Origin: an uncultured Bdellovibrionales bacterium
GTDB taxonomy: Bacteria > Bdellovibrionota > Bdellovibrionia > Bdellovibrionales > Bdellovibrionaceae
Direction of reading: 5' to 3'
NCBI GenBank assembly: GCA_903926205.1
Contig: CAIYID010000029.1
Location: 1 to 40,429, forward strand
Length of the DNA: 40,429 bases
The notes beneath the pieces were generated by a model. The model did not search any database, was not told the origin of the DNA, and worked only from the letters and a program-made list of their open reading frames with translations. This document shows positions 16,212-22,676 of the stretch, in pieces (the stretch's first letter is position 1; every line of letters begins with the position of its first letter). Made by a program: the position numbers and the translations under genes.

Positions 16212-16290
16212 GTAACAACATTGAGGCTTGGACTCAGGATTTCATTTCATTTTTCACCCAGCTACCTACATTTTCGGGAGATGGATTTGA

Positions 16291-17418
16291 TTAGTTCGTA
16301 GGTTCACCGATTTTTTGAGGATGAATAGCAACTTCCACAACAGGCGCGAATATGTAGGTGCCTTTTTTCTCCGTAGACAGCTGGAGTAACACCTCCGCCA
16401 AATCACCCAAATCCTCTCGACACCTGGTCAACGAAACGCTAAATCCCTCCTCACTGGAAATAATCTTCTTATTATGTGCGGACCTTGCAGTAATTGAACC
16501 ATCTAATGCTATAGCTTCCAAGATTTGAACGACTTGTTTTCTGAGCCCTATAACCTTGTCATCTCCCACACACACAAGTTTTTTATCTTCAACATAAAGT
16601 ACGAACCTACGAACACTTTGGCTAAATTGTTTTAAGGATTCATCCAATTTCTCAAACCAATCAATTTGGAATGTAGAGTGGACTGTTGGGGTTGATAACA
16701 TCGCAGGCTTTAAGACTTCCAATAGCGCCAGAAGGTCATAAATCTTGGCGTTCATGCAAAACTTTGAAAGCTCATAAGAATCTAAATTCAGACAACTGTC
16801 GTGATCTAAATTGCCAATACAATACGAGGAGTACATCTGTCCGGCTGCATTGAGTTTTTCAATATTGCCCAAAAACCCCAATCGCCAGTTACAATCAAAA
16901 GCCGATAACGGCAAATCGGTGAAATTTAAAAATGAATCTACATACATTCGATAGACCAACACTTTTTCGTGGACCGAGGTGTATTCCGCTTCATCTGGCA
17001 CCAAAAGATCCGCAATATCGGGAGCCCCATGTGAAAAATATTTATTCCCGGTCAAGGCTGACATCAAATCAACATATTGACCGACGAATTTTTTCCAGTC
17101 AGTCAGGTTTGATTTATCCAAATATTTCCTATTGTTAATAAGCCCTAAAAGAATGTGCCGCAAAAACATTCGACTTGATCTAATTGGCCCAGAGCCTGCA
17201 TCACTAAATGCTAGCTTAGCGTTTATAAATCCTGTGCCCCAAAGATTCATTGCGCGTTCATAGGAATCCGAACTCTCGGCCAAAACAGAAAATGCCTTGT
17301 CCTCCAGATCTCCAGTGGCATTTTCTAATTCTACATATACGCCCGACGTAGCCCTCCGAAAGACTGAAATATCCTTATTAAAGGAGCCAAATAATCTTAC
17401 CTCTGATTCACTGATCAC
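16291..17418 (-). CDS. Unrecognised 375-residue protein
   Basis: I do not recognise this protein. It is soluble and acidic, with no signal peptide. The last ~110 residues (from GLRKQVVQILEAIALDGSIT) look like a winged-helix DNA-binding domain with a basic helix and a closing beta hairpin (KKGTYIFAPVVEV), so a regulator is possible. It starts at a GTG, 17418. It is flanked by a 13-bp inverted repeat (16264-16276 and 17537-17549), and AAAATGTAGG occurs a further time upstream at about 17518. It may bind these sites; that is inference. Confidence 0.5.
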   Translation of the reverse strand: MISESEVRLFGSFNKDISVFRRATSGVYVELENATGDLEDKAFSVLAESSDSYERAMNLWGTGFINAKLAFSDAGSGPIRSSRMFLRHILLGLINNRKYLDKSNLTDWKKFVGQYVDLMSALTGNKYFSHGAPDIADLLVPDEAEYTSVHEKVLVYRMYVDSFLNFTDLPLSAFDCNWRLGFLGNIEKLNAAGQMYSSYCIGNLDHDSCLNLDSYELSKFCMNAKIYDLLALLEVLKPAMLSTPTVHSTFQIDWFEKLDESLKQFSQSVRRFVLYVEDKKLVCVGDDKVIGLRKQVVQILEAIALDGSITARSAHNKKIISSEEGFSVSLTRCREDLGDLAEVLLQLSTEKKGTYIFAPVVEVAIHPQKIGEPTN

Positions 17419-17516
17419 TCTTCATTACCACCATTTAGATTTCCAAATTAGGGGCTAGGACATCCCACGTATTTTAATCATTTTCAACAGATTTACAGGC
17501 ACCATTGAGGTCCTTA

Positions 17517-17549
17517 AAAAATGTAGGCTATTTTATCGAAAATGTAGGT
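17517..17549. repeat. AAAATGTAGG repeats upstream of the 375-residue gene
   Basis: AAAATGTAGG occurs at about 17518-17527 and again within CGAAAATGTAGGT at 17537-17549. The latter is the exact complement of ACCTACATTTTCG at 16264-16276, 15 bases beyond the gene's stop. The spacing of the two upstream copies is about two helical turns, as expected for an operator. The remaining part of 17419-17651 shows no gene. Confidence 0.45.
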
Positions 17550-17651
17550 TGTCCGAACGGAAGATCAGTCTTCTTGTAAGTACCCAATTTTTCTTACCTG
17601 ACTTAGCTTTCCGGGCACAACGCTGGAATTAACTGGCGCAAAGGAGACAAA

Positions 17652-17816
17652 ATGGCACAAACAAAAATTGAATGGACTGATGGCAACAGTGGAATTTCCG
17701 AATGCACTGTGACGATACCACAGCCGGTGGTAACCCCCGAACAGCCACTAACGATGACTCTTGATGGTCGTACCTGGGACCAGTTTCCAATCGGAGGTAA
17801 AAATGAATCCTTTTAA
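17652..17816 (+). CDS. 54-residue remnant or miniature of DUF5131
   Basis: This short open frame starts MAQTKIEWTDG and ends with DGRTWDQFP, followed by a short tail. These are the first and the last segments of the DUF5131 family (compare IEWTDET and LDGRTWDEFP of the protein at 9088-9819), but the whole iron-sulphur core of about 190 residues is missing and replaced by about 25 unrelated residues. An AAGGAG site lies six bases before the ATG, and the stop lies inside the start region of the next gene (ATG at 17803, in another frame), so it is still translated and coupled. Either it is a decayed gene or a leader kept for translation of the next gene. Confidence 0.55.
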   Translation: MAQTKIEWTDGNSGISECTVTIPQPVVTPEQPLTMTLDGRTWDQFPIGGKNESF

Positions 17817-18372
17817 TCGCGGCAATAGCTTTGAATCGGAATTTTATGAAGCCATCTGTAAAGAAATGTATATCCAGCAGTTCAAAAATGGGACTGGGAA
17901 CCAAAGTACCGCTGAAGAAACTGAGGCTAGAATTGAAGCGGTCGATGCTTTGCGAAAGGCGATCAATGATGTCGCCACTGTATTTTATGGAGAAGAGAAC
18001 TTTCCTCCAACATATGAATCAATGTGTAATAAATTTAAAGCGAATTCCGAATCTGTTTTTCGAACAAACAAAAATCATATCATTTTAGATATTGAGAGAA
18101 CATTGGATTTGCTTGACTTGGATTACTGTGAGGACATTATTTTATCAAGGTACCACGGTATGGGTTCTGAGCTCTGGCAAAAACCAATGGTCCTGCAGGC
18201 ATTGTTGGATGCCTTGGATCATGCTTACAATTTTTTCCCAATGTTGACTACAGGCTGGTCCTCAAGGCCACCCGCGGTGGTGGCTCAACAAAATGAGTCG
18301 AAGATAGGACCGGAAGAAGTCTGCGAGGTAAGAGCGGAAGAATTCCAAGATGATGAAAATTTTCCTTTTTAA
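17803..18372 (+). CDS. Unrecognised acidic protein behind the DUF5131 relic
   Basis: The ATG at 17803 has GGAGG five bases upstream, inside the 54-codon frame, giving a 189-residue product. It is acidic, with two likely helical bundles (residues about 40-75 and 80-120: DIERTLDLLDLDYCEDIILS) and a low-complexity acidic tail ending FQDDENFPF. It has no recognised domain, signal peptide or membrane segment. It occupies the place that the 189-residue protein at 9816 has behind the complete DUF5131 gene, but the two are not related by eye. It is followed by a hairpin terminator. Confidence 0.55.
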   Translation: MNPFNRGNSFESEFYEAICKEMYIQQFKNGTGNQSTAEETEARIEAVDALRKAINDVATVFYGEENFPPTYESMCNKFKANSESVFRTNKNHIILDIERTLDLLDLDYCEDIILSRYHGMGSELWQKPMVLQALLDALDHAYNFFPMLTTGWSSRPPAVVAQQNESKIGPEEVCEVRAEEFQDDENFPF

Positions 18373-18436
18373 ATTAAGGGTGAAAATTAGAATACGTGAA
18401 GTATAATCCAACCGAGGTCATTACCTCGCGTAGCTA

Positions 18437-18468
18437 AATGCGGCGGCCAATATTACGGCCGCCGCATT
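18437..18468. terminator. Bidirectional hairpin terminator
   Basis: A perfect 12-bp stem (AATGCGGCGGCC / GGCCGCCGCATT) with an 8-base loop lies between the convergent genes ending at 18372 and 18498. It shares the GCGGCC core with the terminator at 10408-10435. Confidence 0.75.
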
Positions 18469-18497
18469 CTCAACACTAATTTTCTCAATAGTCTCAC

Positions 18498-18845
18498 TTA
18501 ATTTGACCGCTCATAGATGATTTTTCCGATACGAACAAATTTATCAATGCCGGCATAAATTCTCTGAAATTCTCGATAGAAAATTAGATGCGACAGAAAG
18601 CCATATGCTTCGTGTGTCTCCCTTCGACCATGGTGCTTTATTTCAACTGCCGCAGCGTGAAGCACCTCCCGTGCGCTGGCATCGATATCCAGTGTATCAG
18701 GGTCAAGTTTCTGATCCCTGACGCAACTTACTTCAACATAGGTTTTTGCCACATCACGAGCAATTCCCATGACAATTTCATCTTGTGAATGTTCTGCGAC
18801 GAGACCGACAATCCGCTCGCTGATTAGCTCTACGACTGACCTCAT
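18498..18845 (-). CDS. Conserved ~115-residue protein, module copy B
   Basis: Soluble helical protein of unknown family, closely matching the product at 14018-14362 (ELISERIVGLVAEH, LDIDASAREVL, EAYGFLSHLIFYREF, FVRI). The ATG at 18845 follows AGGAGACTCCA; a longer frame to 18869 is less likely because it would include the binding site. It is the last gene of the leftward copy B module and, as in copy A, follows the lipoprotein gene. Confidence 0.65.
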   Translation of the reverse strand: MRSVVELISERIVGLVAEHSQDEIVMGIARDVAKTYVEVSCVRDQKLDPDTLDIDASAREVLHAAAVEIKHHGRRETHEAYGFLSHLIFYREFQRIYAGIDKFVRIGKIIYERSN

Positions 18846-18887
18846 TGGAGTCTCCTTTTTTAATTTCAATTTTAGATATGACTGATG

Positions 18888-19133
18888 CTAGTTACCAGTA
18901 TCTTTGGACTCGGCACCTATTTGAGGATTGCCCTCGAATAGTTTCTTTTTTTCTGGAGTCAAAATCCCGTAACTTTCGGAGCAACGCGGATCACCCAGGC
19001 TCATAATACAAACCGCCGTGTCGAATACATAGGTTCGAACTTGAAGAACCTTATCGTCAAATGTCGTTTCCTTTTTTGGTTCGGAAGCGCAGCCCACCAA
19101 AAGACAGGTGGCAAGTGCCACAATGATCTTCAT
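18888..19133 (-). CDS. Small lipoprotein, module copy B
   Basis: An 81-residue product with signal peptide MKIIVALATCLLVGCASEP; LVGC is the lipobox and Cys15 the lipidation site. The mature part begins SEPKKETTFDDK and ends NPQIGAESKDTGN, matching the lipoprotein of copy A. AGGGAGGTG lies before the ATG. It probably sits on a membrane facing the periplasm. Confidence 0.75.
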   Translation of the reverse strand: MKIIVALATCLLVGCASEPKKETTFDDKVLQVRTYVFDTAVCIMSLGDPRCSESYGILTPEKKKLFEGNPQIGAESKDTGN

Positions 19134-19174
19134 CTGACACCTCCCATGTGAAAATGGATGTTAATAAATTATAA

Positions 19175-19984
19175 CTATTGGCCGCCGCTCATTTCAGAAA
19201 TGTTTGACTGTGCAGCCCAATTACCACACTCTGCCGCAACATCAGCCCTAAATTTTGTCGGACAAACGGGTTCGCTTGCGGGAGACCTATTAGCCTCCAG
19301 CTTTGAGCGAAATTTACGGACCATGACCAAAATGCTACCCAAACTGTGCAATCTCGATTTGTCCACAAATCCACTTGCAGCGCCAACTTCGTTTTCGTGG
19401 TCGATTTGACCCTGAATAAACTTTTCGTGTTGCAGACATTTGCACAAAGCAACGTCCTTTTGAGCAGATTGTTTTGCTCCGAGCTTAACTTGTTTCTCTG
19501 CCCATTTTAAGATTCCGGTTTTATTGCACTGAGCACTGTTGCCAGGCTTGCCACAATACTCAATAACTTCACTTGCGGTTTCCGTAGCCTTCCCGTCATT
19601 TTTTGATTTACCGGTTGAGTAAATCGTCGCTTTGGCCGCGATTAGGTCGTAACAATATTTCGAATTACCCTGACATGCTTTGTCCAAAAATCCGATGGCT
19701 TTTTCTCCCTGCCCTTTTTGGCTCGTCAAAAGACCTCCGGCTCGCTGGCACCAGTCCGCTGCTTTTGAATTATCTTTTGAAAAGCCGTTGAATTTGTCGT
19801 CACATAGATAGCCGTAGTATTGAGCAGCATCCGCGCCCCACGCACGCACAGCATCCCCCACGCAAGTCTCCTCCGATTTTTCACAGCACTCTTTAATACT
19901 TGAAAAACTTTTACAATCACCGGCCCAAACGACGAAACTGCTACCCGCAATTAAAATCAGTGAAAGTATTTTAAGTAGATTCAT
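19175..19984 (-). CDS. Cys-rich exported protein, cargo slot of module copy B
   Basis: The ATG at 19984 starts one base after the stop of the Xre gene and gives a signal peptide MNLLKILSLILIAGSSFVVW, cut near AGD. The mature ~247-residue protein has about 15 cysteines, many in pairs (ECCEKSEETC, CDDKF, WCQRAGG, CQGNSKYCYD, CKCLQHEK), and short helical repeats that recall Sel1/TPR-like units, so a disulphide-bonded repeat protein of the periplasm or cell surface is likely. It shares no visible similarity with the exported protein of copy A, although the genes on either side match. Confidence 0.7.
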   Translation of the reverse strand: MNLLKILSLILIAGSSFVVWAGDCKSFSSIKECCEKSEETCVGDAVRAWGADAAQYYGYLCDDKFNGFSKDNSKAADWCQRAGGLLTSQKGQGEKAIGFLDKACQGNSKYCYDLIAAKATIYSTGKSKNDGKATETASEVIEYCGKPGNSAQCNKTGILKWAEKQVKLGAKQSAQKDVALCKCLQHEKFIQGQIDHENEVGAASGFVDKSRLHSLGSILVMVRKFRSKLEANRSPASEPVCPTKFRADVAAECGNWAAQSNISEMSGGQ

Positions 19985-19985
19985 A

Positions 19986-20297
19986 TTATTTCCCTTCTTT
20001 GAGACGTTCCAGCCTGATTTTAAAAACTCCCGCCAAAAGTAAATCTGATGGAAGTTTTTCCAAATCCACGGTTGGCTTTTCGCCAAAAATTAAATAATCG
20101 AGTGGTATATTTCCAAGAGCTTCTGCGATTCGCTTCAGCGCATGTAAATCTGACGGATTTGAATTCTTCTTCGTATAAGAGTTAACGGTGCTTTGCGCGA
20201 TTCCACTTCTACGTGACAGCTCGCGGACTGACATACCCCGTTCTCGTAATAGCAAAGGAAGAACTTCGTGAATTTTAAAATCTTTTTTTTCTTTCAT
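19986..20297 (-). CDS. Xre-family transcriptional regulator, module copy B
   Basis: The 103-residue product has a Cro/CI-type HTH (RELSRRSGIAQSTVNSYTKK, then LKRIAEALGNIPLDYLIFGE) and the C-terminal arm FKIRLERL. It corresponds to the regulator at 12621-12947. Its stop is one base from the exported protein's ATG, so the two are coupled. A palindrome at 20350-20366 lies about 50 bases upstream and is a likely operator. Confidence 0.8.
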   Translation of the reverse strand: MKEKKDFKIHEVLPLLLRERGMSVRELSRRSGIAQSTVNSYTKKNSNPSDLHALKRIAEALGNIPLDYLIFGEKPTVDLEKLPSDLLLAGVFKIRLERLKEGK

Positions 20298-20349
20298 ACA
20301 GTCTGTCTCTCGGATCTTTTTCCTCAGTTAAATAGACCGGAGTATTGAA

Positions 20350-20366
20350 CTGCTCATGCTGAGCAG
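20350..20366. promoter_or_regulatory. Palindrome before the Xre gene, copy B: likely operator
   Basis: CTGCTCA-TGC-TGAGCAG is a perfect 7-bp inverted repeat, with further GAAC and GTTC outside it. It lies between the small hydrophobic gene and the Xre gene, the place where copy A has different inverted repeats, so operator and regulator may have diverged together. Confidence 0.45.
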
Positions 20367-20449
20367 CAAGTGGTTCCAGACGCGAACAATATCAATAACG
20401 ACTCGTTGCAACTGACCGTCTTGCCACTCCGGATCTTTAGCTAGAAGAA

Positions 20450-20686
20450 TTATCCGTTGGAAGTTCGTTTGGTGAGCGGGACTACATTGTTGCCTTCGGC
20501 TACTTCGTTTCCGCCTGATCTACCAATCATACCAATTCCACCGTGAACAATCGCCGTTCCCAGAGCTAAGGCAGCTCCTGCTAACACGTTGCTTGCGACG
20601 TGAAGGGCCATTCCTTTAAGCCAAACATATTCCTCTTTTTTACCCTTGCTCTGTGATTTTTTTGATGACTCCTGTGAAGTTTCCAT
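20450..20686 (-). CDS. Small hydrophobic protein, module copy B
   Basis: A 78-residue product with a Lys/Ser-rich start, a hydrophobic Gly/Ala-rich centre (about residues 27-53) and the end NVVPLTKRTSNG. It matches the protein at 12233-12478. AGGGGATATC lies before the ATG. Here it is cotranscribed with the regulator genes, while the recombinase lies upstream in the same direction. Confidence 0.6.
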   Translation of the reverse strand: METSQESSKKSQSKGKKEEYVWLKGMALHVASNVLAGAALALGTAIVHGGIGMIGRSGGNEVAEGNNVVPLTKRTSNG

Positions 20687-20701
20687 TGATATCCCCTTTT
20701 C

Positions 20702-20721
20702 CTAAAAAGGCATTGCGCCTT
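20702..20721 (-). terminator. Terminator after recombinase B
   Basis: Read leftward, AAGGC-GCAAT-GCCTT is followed by a short T run. A second imperfect hairpin (AGGACGGC / GCCGTTCCT) lies at 20735-20755. Together they should end the recombinase transcript before the small hydrophobic gene. Confidence 0.5.
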
Positions 20722-20822
20722 GGTTATTTTGTTTAGGACGGCAAAACGCCGTTCCTTTCAGCCCTTATACCCGCGCCAGCCCATTATTTGCCTATATTTT
20801 AAGCACCTGAAAACAGATGAAT

Positions 20823-21773
20823 TCATTCGATGCTTTCAATCAAATCCCGCACCTCTTGGTGACTTTCCTGGCTGTAGCGATGGATATACGAAAGAGAACT
20901 GTGTCCAAGTCTGGCTGCTGCGAAGACAGGGTCCTTAATCGCACGGCACTGATAGGCATGACGATGCCGTAATCGATGTGGAGTGAGTTCAATAGCCTCC
21001 TCTTTTGGGAAATTCGCGGAGGTTATCCTTGCGATCCTCTTCAAAGCTTTCCAAGCCGACACTCTATCCAACGCACGACCGGATTTAGACGTGAATAGGT
21101 AATCGCTTCCCCCCGTCCTGTGGTTCGAAATATAATCATCGATCAACTCACAGACCCGACTCTTGATGCTAACTCCCCGAACTTTACCGCCCTTGCAATA
21201 AACGTTATGAAATTTACGTTCGTGAAATTGATTCAACCGCAAAGACAATACCTCAGTGATTCTCAAGCCGGTGGCATTTAAAGTTTCGATTATAACCAGG
21301 TCTCTGAAATTCTGACTCAAGCTTGTTCGTTCAGAATCAGCCAACGCTTGTGCCGTTTTTAGCAATCTGTGATATTCACGGTCTCTCGGTGCCTTTGGCG
21401 GCCCCAGATCCACTTTTAAATCCCGAATGCCTTTGCACGGATGTACTCTGACAAAGCCATTTTCCAAAAGCCAAGTACCAAACGCACGCACGGATCCAAT
21501 GATTCTGTTAATCGTATTCGGCGCATAACTTTTACTATGAAGATAGCCCGCGAAGAGCTTTGTGTCTCGTGGCATGAGATCCTTGGCCATGAGATGACCG
21601 TTAAGCTGTTCATAAAAGCCGAAAAACTTTTCTAGATCACTTTTTCTTGCTGCCAGAGTAAGGTGAGAACGACCAGCCAAGTCCTCGGTAAAATAGCGGT
21701 TTGCAAGAGACAGAAGACTATCTTCCGCCATCTGTTGCATAAAATAATCAATTCTTGCAGGTAGAGTCTGCAT
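20823..21773 (-). CDS. Tyrosine recombinase, module copy B
   Basis: A complete recombinase of 316 residues with all catalytic residues: R171 in ATGLRITEVL, K197 in KGGKVR, H266 and R269 in TPHRLRH, H291 in LGHSS and Y300 in IHRYS. The N-terminal core-binding domain covers about residues 20-110. It has the same length and boxes as the recombinase at 10444-11388, but keeps the His that is Asn there. Strong AGGAGG precedes the ATG at 21773. It could move, invert or resolve the module; its recombination sites are not evident. Confidence 0.9.
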   Translation of the reverse strand: MQTLPARIDYFMQQMAEDSLLSLANRYFTEDLAGRSHLTLAARKSDLEKFFGFYEQLNGHLMAKDLMPRDTKLFAGYLHSKSYAPNTINRIIGSVRAFGTWLLENGFVRVHPCKGIRDLKVDLGPPKAPRDREYHRLLKTAQALADSERTSLSQNFRDLVIIETLNATGLRITEVLSLRLNQFHERKFHNVYCKGGKVRGVSIKSRVCELIDDYISNHRTGGSDYLFTSKSGRALDRVSAWKALKRIARITSANFPKEEAIELTPHRLRHRHAYQCRAIKDPVFAAARLGHSSLSYIHRYSQESHQEVRDLIESIE

Positions 21774-21891
21774 TGAAATCCTCCTAGTTTTGAATTGGTG
21801 AATGTGTTGAGAAACTTATTATCTGATATGTTGCATGGGCGTAGTTTTTAAAAAGGCTCGCCGTGGACCATCAAGGACCACGACGACAGTT

Positions 21892-22215
21892 TCAACGATA
21901 GTTTGGAACCAGACTGATTGATCTGCGGTGCTGATTCTTTGACTCCTGCTCGTCGATTATTTGATTCAAAAAAGATACGCAGTCCTTTTCGAAAAAGCTC
22001 AGACCGCCAAAACCACAAATCTCTTTGCCCTGAATACAGGCTTCGAGATCCAAAGGGTATAGGCCATGCGCCTCCGTGTAGCCACGAACTGAATTCACTA
22101 TCAGGAATTGTAAAAGGTAATAGCTCTGGGCTTCGGGGCAAATATAATCTGAGAACTGATCTTCGATCTGTGCCATTCTTTGAATTGCTAATTGTCTTAC
22201 TTTTTCTTTTGTCAT
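21892..22215 (-). CDS. 'EAHGL' small protein, module copy B
   Basis: The 107-residue product from the ATG at 22215 (AGGAGGAG upstream) matches the product at 11499-11834: EAHGLYPLD, FEKDCVSFL, and the end SLVPNYR. It lacks signal and membrane segments. It follows the small membrane gene by 13 bases and precedes recombinase B by 118 bases. Confidence 0.6.
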   Translation of the reverse strand: MTKEKVRQLAIQRMAQIEDQFSDYICPEAQSYYLLQFLIVNSVRGYTEAHGLYPLDLEACIQGKEICGFGGLSFFEKDCVSFLNQIIDEQESKNQHRRSISLVPNYR

Positions 22216-22228
22216 TTTAAAACTCCTC

Positions 22229-22414
22229 CTATGTAAAATAATTTCTTGCCGTAAATTCTTTTTGCCCAAGTGGTCTTGATGGCTCGTTTGGTATATTGCC
22301 ATTTTCGGTCATCTCTAGCAGGCTAGCGAAGGCAAATAGGCAATTCGCGATGAGCAAAATTCCATTCGCAAAAATGAGAGCTTTTTTGCTGGTTGGTAAT
22401 TCGTGAAAATTCAA
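22229..22414 (-). CDS. Small single-helix membrane protein, module copy B
   Basis: The TTG at 22414 has GGAGG a few bases upstream and gives MNFHELPTSKKALIFANGIL, then a membrane helix to about residue 33, TENGN and the end ARNYFT. It matches the protein at 11852-12046 from end to end. It is the first gene of the leftward copy B module. Confidence 0.65.
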   Translation of the reverse strand: MNFHELPTSKKALIFANGILLIANCLFAFASLLEMTENGNIPNEPSRPLGQKEFTARNYFT

Positions 22415-22486
22415 AGATCCTCCTTGAGCTCAAGATGTGAACTCTAATGATGGCTTCATTGCCAAGTTTCTTATGACTGGAATTAA

Positions 22487-22666
22487 TTGAAATTTGGTCG
22501 TATAAGAAAAAGATTTCGCCCCAGGCCTAGCGTCGAGGTTGGACTCGCATTCCCTGACGACAAATATTACCGAGAGAATTTGATGAGTGAAGTCCAAAAC
22601 CTCTGCAGGAAGAATCGAATCAGAGTATTTTGGATTTCAGAGAGTGGCGGCGTTCAGGAATGGTAA
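22487..22666 (+). CDS. Possible 59-residue gene at the island-defence junction
   Basis: A TTG at 22487, directly after a stop, opens a 59-codon frame with a protein-like composition (RFRPRPSVEVGLAFPDDKYY, later VFWISESGGVQEW). No good ribosome binding site is seen, and an internal ATG at 22583 would give a 27-residue product. It ends 11 bases before the stop of the convergent helicase gene. It may be the end of a larger lost gene. It is the only coding candidate between 22415 and 22676. Confidence 0.25.
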   Translation: MKFGRIRKRFRPRPSVEVGLAFPDDKYYRENLMSEVQNLCRKNRIRVFWISESGGVQEW

Positions 22667-22676
22667 CCGCCTTAAT

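Noticed and set aside
14844-16219. Target-site duplication of the IS66 relic
   Set aside because: The 8 bases outside the left and right ends do not match.
9816-18372. Homology between the two unknown genes behind the DUF5131 frames
   Set aside because: By eye the two proteins share no motif or order of residues.
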